Shown here piece after piece: positions 20,997 through 29,142 of a stretch of DNA of 64,000 nucleotides. Source of the DNA: Mesorhizobium sp. WSM4313 (GTDB taxonomy: Bacteria > Pseudomonadota > Alphaproteobacteria > Rhizobiales > Rhizobiaceae). The notes under the pieces are model-generated. The model did not search any database. It was not told the DNA's origin and saw nothing but the letters and a program-made list of their open reading frames with translations. Within the stretch, counting starts at the first letter, position 1, and the number at the start of each line of letters is the position of its first letter. Where the stretch lies: contig NZ_NSFT01000015.1 in the NCBI RefSeq assembly GCF_002294725.1, forward strand, positions 62,001 to 126,000. Reading direction: 5' to 3'. A program made the position numbers and the translations under genes.

Positions 20997-21521
20997 TCAG
21001 GTCGCTTTCGAGCAATCCGGCTTCTGCGCATCGGGTAGTCTGCCGTCAGGATGGCCGGCAAGGTCCGGGTTGAGCTCGTATTTCGGGCCGATCACCAGCG
21101 GCCGGTCCGGCAGCATCGTCTGATCCTCCGACGAGGTCATGGTGGTGTCGATGCTTTGCAGCAATGTGCCGCTGGCATCCTGGATGCGGATCGAGACTTT
21201 GTAAGGCTTGTCCTTGACCACGCAGGAGAGCGGCGGGCTGGTGAGCGTGATATGGGGCAGCTTCGGCCAGATCTTCTGGTTGACGACGAGCGGATCGCCG
21301 CCCGCCGGATTCTGGAAGCTCACCACAGCGACCTGGCCGTCGACCATCGGGCGCAGCGGCTTCAGCGTGATGACATAGGTGGCGATGGCGAGCCGGTAAT
21401 TGAATTCGAACAGCTTGCCGGAGATGGCAAAGAGCTGGTCGTTGCCGGTGTCGCGGCACGCGCCGAGCGCGAATGCAGCGATCAAGGCGACCAGAGCCGA
21501 ACGCGACAATTTCCTAAGCAT
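20997..21521 (-). CDS. Putative lipoprotein of unknown function
   Basis: This 174-aa protein starts with a lipoprotein signal peptide: MLRKLSRSALVALIAAF then the lipobox LGAC, with the lipidated Cys at 21. The mature part has no domain I recognise. It contains two further cysteines (in LSCVVKD and near the C-terminus) and beta-rich stretches such as ITLTSPPLSCVV. The start codon overlaps the end of the CGNR regulator gene by eight bases, so the two are probably co-transcribed. It should sit in the periplasm or outer membrane. Confidence 0.7.
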   Translation of the reverse strand: MLRKLSRSALVALIAAFALGACRDTGNDQLFAISGKLFEFNYRLAIATYVITLKPLRPMVDGQVAVVSFQNPAGGDPLVVNQKIWPKLPHITLTSPPLSCVVKDKPYKVSIRIQDASGTLLQSIDTTMTSSEDQTMLPDRPLVIGPKYELNPDLAGHPDGRLPDAQKPDCSKAT

Positions 21522-22122
21522 TGCTGACCTCCCTCGCCGCTGTGCGGCGGCGGTAATAGCGGTTTGCCTTCTGGCGGTTGCCGCAAACCGCCATGTCGCA
21601 CCAGAGGCGACTGGCGTTGCGGCTGCGGTCGACGAACAGCCAGCTGCAATTGGGGCAGATCCTCAGCCTCGCCACCGTTTCGTCGCGCAGCAGCGACAGC
21701 GCCGAGACGGCCAAAGCCGCCTCGAAGGCAATCGGCGTTTGCGGATCGCCGAACGGCTGGCCCGGCACCCCGATCTCGGTCGCGCTACCGGACAGCCCGC
21801 CGGCGCAGGCCGTGAGGAAATCCGGCAAATGGCTGGTCGCAATCGCGCCGTTCGATACGGCATGGCGAAACAGGCGGTCGGTCGCTTCGCGAATCGAGAC
21901 GACGGCTGGCTTTATCTCGCCCGGCTCCGGCGCCTGCAGCCTCCGGCCGCCGAGCTCGGCCGCGCGAAAGCCGCTCGCCGCCTCGGCGAAGCGGGCGATC
22001 TCGGCCGGATCGTCAAAACGGTCAAAGGACTTTTGCGGATCGTTGCGCAGCACGACGGTGTTCGCCGTGTCGAGCGCAAGGATGCCGCCGGTGAAGCGGT
22101 GCGGGGTCCAGGAAACCGTCAT
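21514..22122 (-). CDS. CGNR zinc-finger (ABATE domain) putative transcriptional regulator
   Basis: This 202-aa protein has the N-terminal ABATE-like domain (residues 1-150) and a C-terminal CGNR zinc finger: CPNCSWLFVDRSRN then WCDMAVCGNRQKANRYYRR. The finger ligands are the Cys pair in CPNC and the Cys pair in CDMAVC. The family is thought to bind DNA in stress or antibiotic responses; a specific target is not known. It is divergent from livH, and a dyad in the shared 93-base gap could be its operator. It overlaps the downstream lipoprotein gene. Confidence 0.85.
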   Translation of the reverse strand: MTVSWTPHRFTGGILALDTANTVVLRNDPQKSFDRFDDPAEIARFAEAASGFRAAELGGRRLQAPEPGEIKPAVVSIREATDRLFRHAVSNGAIATSHLPDFLTACAGGLSGSATEIGVPGQPFGDPQTPIAFEAALAVSALSLLRDETVARLRICPNCSWLFVDRSRNASRLWCDMAVCGNRQKANRYYRRRTAAREVSNA

Positions 22123-22128
22123 GACAGA

Positions 22129-22164
22129 AATCTAACCGATAAAACGCATTTGACAAGTTAGATT
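22129..22164. promoter_or_regulatory. Dyad in the CGNR regulator / livH divergent gap
   Basis: AATCTAAC at 22129-22136 is the perfect reverse complement of GTTAGATT at 22157-22164, with 20 bases between. It lies between the divergent starts at 22122 and 22216 and is a candidate operator for the CGNR regulator. No experimental support. Confidence 0.45.
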
Positions 22165-22215
22165 CCGAGTGCAACGGTCCGGCGGGGTCGCGTCATACGA
22201 CCTGTAGGATATCGC

Positions 22216-23121
22216 ATGCTCTATTTCTTCCAGCAGGTGCTGAACGGGCTGCATTCGGGCGCGCTCTATGCGCTGCTCGCCTTCGGCTATGTGCTGACCA
22301 ACGGCATCCTGCATCGCACCAACCTGGCTTACGGCGCGCTGTTCGCCTTCTGCGGCCAGACGATGATCCTGACCGCCGCCTTCGGCTATCAGGCGCTGTG
22401 GCTGACGCTGGCCGCCGCGGTAATGCTCGGCGTCGCCGCCGCCGTGCTTTATGCCGCGCTGATCAGCCATGTCCTGTCGCGCAGCGTTTTCGAGAGGCTC
22501 GCCGACCGCTCGCCCAACGCCATCGTGGTGACGACGCTCGGCATTCTCATCTTCCTGTCGGAAGCGAGCCGCATTGCCGCCGACACGCATGACCTGTGGC
22601 TGCCGCCGATGCTCGCCAACCCCGTCATTTTTGCCCAGGGTGACGGCTTCAAGGTGACGCTCACCGTCATCCAGCTGCTCGATTGCGCTTGTATCATCGC
22701 GGTAGTGGCGCTGGCGGCCTGGCTGTTCTCGCATTCGCATTTCGGCCGCGCCTGGCGCGCCGTCTCCGACGACCCGAAAGCGGCGGCGATGTGCGGCATC
22801 GACGTCACCGCGGTGTTCCGCCGCGCCGTGCTGTTCAGCGGCTTTTGCGCCGCCCTGGCCGGCGTGCTTGCCGGTCTATATTATGGCAATGTCTCCTTTG
22901 GCACCGGGCTGGTCTACGGCCTCAAGATCCTGTTCGTGACGGCGGTCGGCGGCTATCTGTCGCCGCTCAAGGCGGCGCTTGGTGCCGCGGCCTTCGGTAT
23001 GGCGGAATCGCTCTGGGCCGGCTATTTCCCGCTCGAATGGCGCGACGCCTGGATCTATCTCTTCCTCGTCGCCATGCTGGTGCTGATCGGCGCCGGGCGC
23101 GACCAGGCCAAGATCGCCTGA
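22216..23121 (+). CDS. livH: Branched-chain amino acid ABC permease, LivH-type (orphan)
   Basis: This 301-aa inner-membrane permease of the LivH/BPD family has about eight hydrophobic segments. Family marks are NGLHSGALYALLAFGYVLTN at the N-terminus, TLGILIFLSEASRIAA, and the coupling loop GRAWRAVSDDPKAAAMCGI. LivH normally works with LivM, LivG, LivF and LivK, but none of these flank it here; the next gene belongs to a TRAP system. It may pair with subunits elsewhere or be a relic. There is no strong ribosome site (a weak TAGGAT at 22206). Confidence 0.85.
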   Translation: MLYFFQQVLNGLHSGALYALLAFGYVLTNGILHRTNLAYGALFAFCGQTMILTAAFGYQALWLTLAAAVMLGVAAAVLYAALISHVLSRSVFERLADRSPNAIVVTTLGILIFLSEASRIAADTHDLWLPPMLANPVIFAQGDGFKVTLTVIQLLDCACIIAVVALAAWLFSHSHFGRAWRAVSDDPKAAAMCGIDVTAVFRRAVLFSGFCAALAGVLAGLYYGNVSFGTGLVYGLKILFVTAVGGYLSPLKAALGAAAFGMAESLWAGYFPLEWRDAWIYLFLVAMLVLIGAGRDQAKIA

Positions 23122-23308
23122 GCTCCCAGACTTTGGTTGCATGACGTGGCGTCATGCGGCGGCATTCCGCCTCTGCGCGGCTTGCCGATCTGTTTGCCGT
23201 CGCTTTGTCATGTTGACCTGCCGGACCACGCACTGCATATCGTTGGGCCAAGCGGCGCGACACCGGAGGGGGAAACGGGCGCGCTGCCGGTACCAGGGAG
23301 GACTATGC

Positions 23309-23914
23309 ATGGCAGGGCTGCTCGCTCTATCCAGGACGATCGACCGCATCAACGAGTTCATCGGCCGCTGGGTGTCGTGGCTGATCCTGCTCGCGATCCT
23401 GGTGAGCGCTGGCAATGCCGTCATCCGCAAGGTGTTCGACATCTCCTCCAACGCCTGGCTGGAGCTGCAGTGGTACCTGTTCGGCGCCGCCTTCATGCTG
23501 GCCGCCGCCTACACGCTGAAACAGAACGATCATATCCGCATCGATATCGTCTACGGCATGTTCTCGCGCCGTGTGCAGCACTGGATCGACCTCTTCGGCC
23601 ATCTCTTTTTCCTGATGCCGTTCGTGGTGCTGATGGTGATCTATTTCGTGCCTTATGTGTCGCTTTCCTTCCGCAGCGGCGAGATGTCGACCAATGCCGG
23701 CGGCCTGATCGTGTGGCCGGCCAAGGCCATCCTGCTGGTCGGCTTCTTCCTGCTCGCGCTGCAAGGGATTTCCGAAATCATCAAGAAGATCGCCATCATG
23801 CGTGGCGACATGGACGATCCCACTCCTTTCATCTCGGCCCATGAGCAGGCCGAGCTCGAGGCCAAGGCGCTGGCCGAGGAAGCCAAGGCGCTCGCGGGCG
23901 AGGTGCGCTCGTGA
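23309..23914 (+). CDS. dctQ: TRAP transporter small permease (DctQ-type)
   Basis: This 201-aa small membrane subunit of a TRAP importer has four hydrophobic helices: WVSWLILLAILVSAGNAVIR, then YLFGAAFMLAAAYTL, then LFFLMPFVVLMVIYF, then ILLVGFFLLALQGIS. The C-terminal 30 residues are rich in Glu, Ala and Lys (EQAELEAKALAEEAKALAG) and look coiled-coil. GGGAGG seven bases before the ATG at 23309 fixes the start; a longer frame back to 23141 adds 56 cysteine/arginine-rich residues that look non-coding. It overlaps dctM by four bases. Confidence 0.92.
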   Translation: MAGLLALSRTIDRINEFIGRWVSWLILLAILVSAGNAVIRKVFDISSNAWLELQWYLFGAAFMLAAAYTLKQNDHIRIDIVYGMFSRRVQHWIDLFGHLFFLMPFVVLMVIYFVPYVSLSFRSGEMSTNAGGLIVWPAKAILLVGFFLLALQGISEIIKKIAIMRGDMDDPTPFISAHEQAELEAKALAEEAKALAGEVRS

Positions 23915-25704
23915 TCGAATTCATCGCGCAGAACATGGCGCCTATCATGTTCGCCTCGCTGGTCATCTTCCTGTTGATCGGCTACCCCGTAGCCTTCTCG
24001 CTCGCCGCCAACGGGCTGATGTTCTTCTTCATCGGTGTCGTGCTGTCGCCCTATTCCGGCGGGTCGATCAACCTTGCCTGGCCGCTGTTGCATGCGCTTC
24101 CCGACAATTTTTACGGCACCAGGGTGATGTCGAACGACACGCTCTTGGCGATACCGTTCTTCACCTTCATGGGTATCGTGCTGGAGCGCTCCGGCATGGC
24201 CGAGGACCTGCTCGACACGATCGGGCAGCTGTTCGGGCCCATCCGCGGCGGGCTTGCCTATGCGGTGATCTTCGTCGGTGCGCTGCTTGCCGCGACGACC
24301 GGCGTGGTGGCCGCTTCGGTCATCGCCATGGGCCTGATCTCGCTGCCGATCATGTTGCGCTACGGCTACGACCGGCGCGTGGCCTCGGGCGTCATCGCCG
24401 CCTCCGGCACGCTGGCGCAGATCATCCCGCCGTCGCTGGTGCTGATCGTGCTGGCCGACCAGCTGGGACGCTCGGTCGGCGACATGTATGCCGGCGCGTT
24501 GATCCCCGGCCTCGTGCTCACCGGCATCTACATGCTTTACATCCTGATCATGTCGATCGTCCGGCCGAACTCGATGCCGGCGCTGCCGCTCGAGGCGCGT
24601 ACGCTCGGCCACGGTGTGATATCTCTGCTGGTGGCAGTTGTGGTGACGGGCGCGATTTCATACGCGGCCTATCGCTACCTTGCGCCGACCCACGGCGACA
24701 ATGCCGACATCCTCGGCTTCGCCGTCGGCGTCATCATCATTTATGTCGTCGCCATCCTCGATCAGCGGCTCCGTATCAACATGATGTCGAAGCTGGCGCA
24801 GCAGGTGGTGATCGTGCTGATCCCGCCGCTGGCGCTGATCTTCTTGGTTCTGGGCACCATCTTTCTCGGCATCGCCACGCCGACGGAAGGCGGCGCCATG
24901 GGCGCCGTCGGCGCGCTCATCATGGCGGCAATGAAGGGCCGCCTGACGATGGACGTCATCAACCAGGCGCTGGCCTCGACGACCCGGCTTTCCGCCTTCG
25001 TGCTGTTCATCCTGATCGGCGCGCGCGTCTTTTCGCTGACCTTCTATGGCGTCAACGGCCATATCTGGGTCGAGCACCTGCTGACCTCGCTGCCCGGCGG
25101 CGAGACCGGCTTCCTGATCGGCGTCAACATCCTGGTCTTCGTGCTTGCCTTCTTCCTCGATTTCTTCGAGCTCGCCTTCATCATCGTGCCGCTGCTGGCG
25201 CCGGCGGCGGACAAGCTCGGCATCGACCTGATCTGGTTCGGCGTGCTGCTCGGCGTCAACATGCAAACCAGCTTCATGCACCCGCCCTTCGGCTTCGCGC
25301 TGTTCTACCTGCGCTCGGTCGCAGCCCGCGTGCCTTACCTCGACAGGATCACCGGCAAGCAGATCGCGCCGATCACTACCGGGCAGATCTATTGGGGCGC
25401 CGTGCCGTTCGTCCTGATCCAGGTGATCATGATCGGGCTGACCATCGCCTTCCCGCAGATGGTCATGCGCTACAAGGGCGCCGCGGTGGAGCCCAGCACC
25501 ATCGACCTCAGGCTGCCCGACATGCCTTCGCTGTCGCCGCTCGGCACGTCCCCGGCGAACAACAATGGAGCTGCGCCGTCCAATGGCGGCGCTCCGGCGG
25601 CACCCGGCACGCCCGACCTGTCGCAGCCGCCGAGCTTCGGCGATGCGCCGGCCAAGCCGGCGGCGCCGGCGCCCGATCTCTCGCAGCCGCCCAAATTCAA
25701 TTGA
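23911..25704 (+). CDS. dctM: TRAP transporter large permease (DctM-type) with Pro-rich C-terminal tail
   Basis: This 597-aa transport subunit has a dozen or so membrane segments and family motifs such as GYPVAFSLAANGLMF, PFFTFMGIVLERSGMAEDLL and IIPPSLVLIVLADQLG. A typical DctM has about 430 residues; the large subfamily, as here, is longer. After the last helix the final 65-70 residues form a Pro/Ala/Ser-rich tail with two near-copies of DLSQPPSF, ending DLSQPPKFN. The tail is probably cytoplasmic or periplasmic and disordered. The GTG start overlaps dctQ (GTGA). The substrate is likely a carboxylate, but is not defined. Confidence 0.93.
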   Translation: MIEFIAQNMAPIMFASLVIFLLIGYPVAFSLAANGLMFFFIGVVLSPYSGGSINLAWPLLHALPDNFYGTRVMSNDTLLAIPFFTFMGIVLERSGMAEDLLDTIGQLFGPIRGGLAYAVIFVGALLAATTGVVAASVIAMGLISLPIMLRYGYDRRVASGVIAASGTLAQIIPPSLVLIVLADQLGRSVGDMYAGALIPGLVLTGIYMLYILIMSIVRPNSMPALPLEARTLGHGVISLLVAVVVTGAISYAAYRYLAPTHGDNADILGFAVGVIIIYVVAILDQRLRINMMSKLAQQVVIVLIPPLALIFLVLGTIFLGIATPTEGGAMGAVGALIMAAMKGRLTMDVINQALASTTRLSAFVLFILIGARVFSLTFYGVNGHIWVEHLLTSLPGGETGFLIGVNILVFVLAFFLDFFELAFIIVPLLAPAADKLGIDLIWFGVLLGVNMQTSFMHPPFGFALFYLRSVAARVPYLDRITGKQIAPITTGQIYWGAVPFVLIQVIMIGLTIAFPQMVMRYKGAAVEPSTIDLRLPDMPSLSPLGTSPANNNGAAPSNGGAPAAPGTPDLSQPPSFGDAPAKPAAPAPDLSQPPKFN

Positions 25705-25712
25705 GGATACCC

Positions 25713-26741
25713 ATGAGAGCCGTGCGGCTGGAAGCGGTAGGTAAGATCGGGTTGCGCGAGGTCGCAAAACCCGTTCCCGGGCCTGAGGGCGTTCTGGTGC
25801 GCATCGAGGCCTGCGGCGTCTGCGGCACCGACCGCCACCTCTTCCATGGCGAATTTCCCTGCACGCCGCAGGTGACGCTCGGCCATGAGTTCTCCGGCAT
25901 CGTCGAAGCGGTCGGCGCGGCGGTGACGGGCATTGCCGTCGGCGACCGCGTCACCGGCGATCCGAACATTGCCTGCGGGCGCTGCGCCCACTGCCACGCC
26001 GGCCGCGTCAATCTCTGCAGCAATCTGCGCGCCATCGGCATCCACCGCGACGGCGGCTTCGCCGATTACGTGCTGATGCCGCAAAGCCAAGCCTTCCGAC
26101 TGCCCGCAAACCTCAAGCCGATGCATGGCGCTTTCTGCGAGCCGCTCGCCTGCTGCCTGCACGGCGTCGACCTTGCCGCGATCCGGCCGGGCGCATCGGT
26201 CGTGGTGCTGGGCGGCGGCGTCATCGGCCTGCTCGTCGTGCAGCTGGCCAAGCTCGCGGGCGCGGCGACCATCATTCTGTCGACCCGGCAGGCTTCGCGT
26301 CGTGCGCTCGCCGAGGAACTCGGCGCGACCGCGACGATTGACCCAAGCGCCGGCGACCCGATCGCGGCCGTCGCTGGGCCGAATGGCCTGGCGCCCGGCG
26401 GCGTCGACGTGGTGCTGGAATGCGCCGGCGTTCGCGACACGGTGGAGCAGTCGATGCGCATGGCAAGGGCGGGCGGCACGGTGGTGATCGTCGGCGTGGT
26501 GCCGCAAGGCATGAAGGTGGAGATCGAGCCGTTCGATCTCTTGTTTCGCGAACTGAAGGTGCTCGGCTCCTTCCTCAACCCGTTCACGCATGGAAGGGCG
26601 GCGCAGCTGATTGCCTCCGGCGCGATCGAGATCGACCGGCTGATCTCGAAGCAGGTCAGCCTCGAAGAGGCACCGGACGTGATCGCCAATCCGCCGGCGC
26701 CGGGCGAGGTCAAGGTGCTGGTGGTGCCGGGCCAAGGCTGA
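25713..26741 (+). CDS. Zinc-dependent alcohol/polyol dehydrogenase (MDR family)
   Basis: This 342-aa medium-chain dehydrogenase matches the sorbitol/threonine dehydrogenase group. Catalytic zinc ligands are in CGVCGTDRH and GHEFSG. A structural zinc set of cysteines follows in CGRCAHCHAGRVNLC. The Rossmann loop is VVLGGGVIGLLVVQLAKLAG. It follows dctM by 8 bases with GAGGA before the ATG at 25713, so it is part of the TRAP operon and probably oxidises the imported compound, or one derived from it; this is inference. A much longer open frame in the same phase through the dctQM region is an artefact. Confidence 0.92.
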   Translation: MRAVRLEAVGKIGLREVAKPVPGPEGVLVRIEACGVCGTDRHLFHGEFPCTPQVTLGHEFSGIVEAVGAAVTGIAVGDRVTGDPNIACGRCAHCHAGRVNLCSNLRAIGIHRDGGFADYVLMPQSQAFRLPANLKPMHGAFCEPLACCLHGVDLAAIRPGASVVVLGGGVIGLLVVQLAKLAGAATIILSTRQASRRALAEELGATATIDPSAGDPIAAVAGPNGLAPGGVDVVLECAGVRDTVEQSMRMARAGGTVVIVGVVPQGMKVEIEPFDLLFRELKVLGSFLNPFTHGRAAQLIASGAIEIDRLISKQVSLEEAPDVIANPPAPGEVKVLVVPGQG

Positions 26742-26820
26742 CCCACTTCCTGGGAAAGCGTTCCAGTTCACTGATGTACAGGCGCTGGCGCTGCCCGTCA
26801 TCTGGCTAGGCGCGGTTTTC

Positions 26821-26963
26821 CCTTCTCCCCTTGTGGGAGAAGGTGTCGCCGAAGGCGACGGATGAGGGGTGCTCCAGCTTGGCAAGGACGGCGATCCTTC
26901 CAACACCCCTCATCCGTCTCGGCGCTTCGCGCCGATCCACCTTCTCCCACAAGGGGAGAAGGA
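26821..26963. repeat. Rhizobial palindromic intergenic element (CCTTCTCCCCTTGTGGGAGAAGG type), copy 1
   Basis: The left arm CCTTCTCCCCTTGTGGGAGA begins at 26821 and runs through GACGGATGAGGGGTG. Its reverse complement runs from ACCCCTCATCCGTC to ACAAGGGGAGAAGG, ending at 26963. The two arms (about 50 bases each) can fold on each other and each also holds small internal palindromes. It fills the gap between the convergent alcohol dehydrogenase and dctP genes. A related copy is at 36471-36613. The style resembles RIME-like mosaic elements of rhizobia. Confidence 0.85.
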
Positions 26964-26973
26964 GGGCGGCGGT

Positions 26974-28083
26974 CTACAGCTTGCCGTTGCGCTGCTGCAC
27001 CATCATGAAGGTGTCGTAATTGTATTCGGCGACCTGGGCCCAGAGATAGTGCTCCTTGCGGAAGGCCTTGATCGATTCCCAGATCTTCTTGAACGGCGCG
27101 TTGTTGGATTCCATCTCGGCATAGACCTCGTTGGCCTTCTCGAAGCAGGCGGCCATGATCTCCTGGCTGAACGGCGCCAGCTTGGCGCCGTTCGACACAA
27201 GCCGCTTCACCGCCGCCGGATTGAGATAGTCGTACTTCTGCAGCATGTTGGCGTCCGCCGCTTGCGCGGCGGTATGCACGAGCGACTTGTAGGCCGGCGA
27301 AAGCTCTTCGTATTTGGCCTTGTTGAACATCAGATGCACGGTCGGGCCGCCTTCCCACCAGCCGGGATAGTAGTAGTAGGGCGCGACCTTATAGAAGCCG
27401 AGCTTCTCGTCGTCATAGGGGCCGACCCATTCGGCGGCGTCGATGGTGCCCTTCTCCAGCGCCGGATAGATGTCGCCGCCGGCGATCTGCTGCGGCACGA
27501 CGCCGAGCTTCTGCACAACTTTGCCGGCAAAGCCGCCGATGCGCATCTTGAGGCCCGAGAGATCGGCCACCGTGTTGATCTGCTTGCGGAACCAGCCGCC
27601 CATCTGAACGCCGGTATTGCCGCCCGGCAGGCCGAACAGGCCTTGCGTGGCGAGGAACTCGTTGAACAGGTCGATGCCGCCGCCATGATAGTGCCAGGCA
27701 TTCATGCCGCGCGCGTTGAGCGAGAAGGGCACTGCGGCACCGAGCGCCCAGGTCGGGTCCTTGCCCCAGTAATAGTATGCGACCGTATGGCAGGCCTCGA
27801 CTGTGCCGGCCGTGGTGGCGTCCGCAGCCTGCAGGCCGGGCACGAGCTCACCGGAGGCGAAGACCTGGACCTGGAAATTTCCGTCGGTCGCCTCCGACAG
27901 CATTTTTGAGAAGACTTCCGCGCCGCCATAGATCGTGTCGAGCGATTTCGGGAAGGACGATGCAAGCCGCCAGGTCACCTTGGGATTGGACTGGGCAATG
28001 GCCGGCGTGGCAAGTGCCGCCGCGGCTGCCGCGGCGCCCACGCCGGACGCACCGGCCTTGCGAATGAAAGAACGACGATCCAT
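26974..28083 (-). CDS. dctP: TRAP transporter substrate-binding protein (DctP-type)
   Basis: This 369-aa periplasmic receptor begins with a Tat-style signal, MDRRSFIRKAGASG, then an alanine-rich core ending in ALATPAIA. The mature part shows SSFPKSLDTIYGGAEVFSKM, GTVEACHTVAYYYWGKDP and GGWFRKQINTVADLSGLKMR, as in the alpha-keto acid/lactate-binding subgroup. The ATG at 28083 has GGGAGG upstream; a 47-residue extension lacks support. It must serve the dctQM pair although it lies on the opposite strand, convergent with them, across a repeat element. It has its own promoter region shared with the divergent GATase gene. Confidence 0.92.
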   Translation of the reverse strand: MDRRSFIRKAGASGVGAAAAAAALATPAIAQSNPKVTWRLASSFPKSLDTIYGGAEVFSKMLSEATDGNFQVQVFASGELVPGLQAADATTAGTVEACHTVAYYYWGKDPTWALGAAVPFSLNARGMNAWHYHGGGIDLFNEFLATQGLFGLPGGNTGVQMGGWFRKQINTVADLSGLKMRIGGFAGKVVQKLGVVPQQIAGGDIYPALEKGTIDAAEWVGPYDDEKLGFYKVAPYYYYPGWWEGGPTVHLMFNKAKYEELSPAYKSLVHTAAQAADANMLQKYDYLNPAAVKRLVSNGAKLAPFSQEIMAACFEKANEVYAEMESNNAPFKKIWESIKAFRKEHYLWAQVAEYNYDTFMMVQQRNGKL

Positions 28084-28270
28084 TAAGTTTCCTCCCTTGC
28101 GGATCAGCTGACCGACGTCAGGGCATCCTCGTGCCCGGATCGGTTGGGGAAGAAACATACACAGGCAAAGGGTCGAGTCCAGTGTTGCGGGCGAGGGTTG
28201 CAGCCATTCCGGCGCCGCGTGCAACTATAGTCTAACGAGCCTGCCGCTGGCCCATGCAAGGCAGCGAAAC

Positions 28271-28282
28271 TTGCCATGGCAA
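28271..28282. promoter_or_regulatory. Perfect 12-bp palindrome in divergent promoter region
   Basis: TTGCCATGGCAA is a perfect palindrome in the 267-base gap between divergent dctP and the GATase1 gene. A second small dyad, GCCTA-N5-TAGGC, follows at 28297-28311. Either could bind a regulator of dctP or the hydrolase gene. Regulation is inferred only from position and symmetry. Confidence 0.35.
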
Positions 28283-28350
28283 ACTGCCTTCAGATCGCCT
28301 ATTTTGTAGGCAGATTAACTCCTTAGCTCTCGAAGGAACCCAAACCCAAA

Positions 28351-29124
28351 ATGCAGCAACCGCTCGTCGCAGTCTCGTCCGACGTCCGCCAGTTCGACAA
28401 CTACACCTGGCACGCGGCACCCCAGCAGTATCTGGAAGCGGCGGTTGCCGGCGCCGGCGTGTTCCCGCTGCTGGTGCCGTCCTTCGGCGACCGGCTCGAT
28501 TTCGACGAGCTGCTGTCGTCGGTCGACGGCGTCATGGTGACGGGCTCAAAGTCCAACGTGCATCCCTCGCTCTATGGCGGCGATCCCAGCGAGGCCAACG
28601 GCCCCTATGATCCGGCGCGCGACGCAACCACGCTGCCGCTGATCCGCAAGGCGATCGAGCGCGGCGTGCCGTTGCTTGCCATCTGCCGCGGCATCCAGGA
28701 GCTGAACGTCGCGCTCGGCGGCACGCTGGGCACCGAGATCCAGGAGCGCGATGGCTCGCTCGACCACCGCGCGCCGGTGAGCGACAATCAGGACGAGCGC
28801 TTCGGTATCCACCAGACGATCTCGATCAAGCCCGGAAGCTGCCTTGCCGGTGTGTTCGGCGCCGGCGAGATCAAGGTGAACTCGCTGCATCGCCAGGCGA
28901 TCGACCTGCTGGGCTCCAGGCTCCAGGTCGAGGCTTTGGCCAGCGACGGCACGATCGAAGCAGTCTCCGTCAAGGATGCTCGTGCCTTCGCAGTCGGCGT
29001 GCAATGGCACCCCGAATACTGGGTGAAGTCGGACAGCAATTCCGCCAAGATCTTCAAGGCCTTCGGCGATGCGGTGCGCCTGCATGCGGCCGCCAAAACA
29101 GGTGCCCGCGCCGCGGCAGAGTAA
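28351..29124 (+). CDS. Gamma-glutamyl-GABA hydrolase-like class I glutamine amidotransferase
   Basis: This 257-aa peptidase C26 family protein (PuuD-hydrolase-like) cleaves gamma-glutamyl bonds. The nucleophile elbow is LLAICRGIQELN with the catalytic Cys. The His-Glu partners are in VGVQWHPEYW. The nearby PuuA-like ligase at 39202 could supply gamma-glutamyl substrates for a putrescine-type pathway, but the two are 10 kb apart. The ATG at 28351 lies in a natural family N-terminus (QQPLVAVSSDVRQ). The start is divergent from dctP. Confidence 0.87.
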   Translation: MQQPLVAVSSDVRQFDNYTWHAAPQQYLEAAVAGAGVFPLLVPSFGDRLDFDELLSSVDGVMVTGSKSNVHPSLYGGDPSEANGPYDPARDATTLPLIRKAIERGVPLLAICRGIQELNVALGGTLGTEIQERDGSLDHRAPVSDNQDERFGIHQTISIKPGSCLAGVFGAGEIKVNSLHRQAIDLLGSRLQVEALASDGTIEAVSVKDARAFAVGVQWHPEYWVKSDSNSAKIFKAFGDAVRLHAAAKTGARAAAE

Positions 29125-29142
29125 GCCTGGACAGTTCCGCGG

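Noticed and set aside
23802..25712. Long frame running in phase into the alcohol dehydrogenase
   Set aside because: The first 637 codons are an alternate frame of dctM with Arg/His-rich composition; the dehydrogenase starts at 25713 with its own ribosome site.
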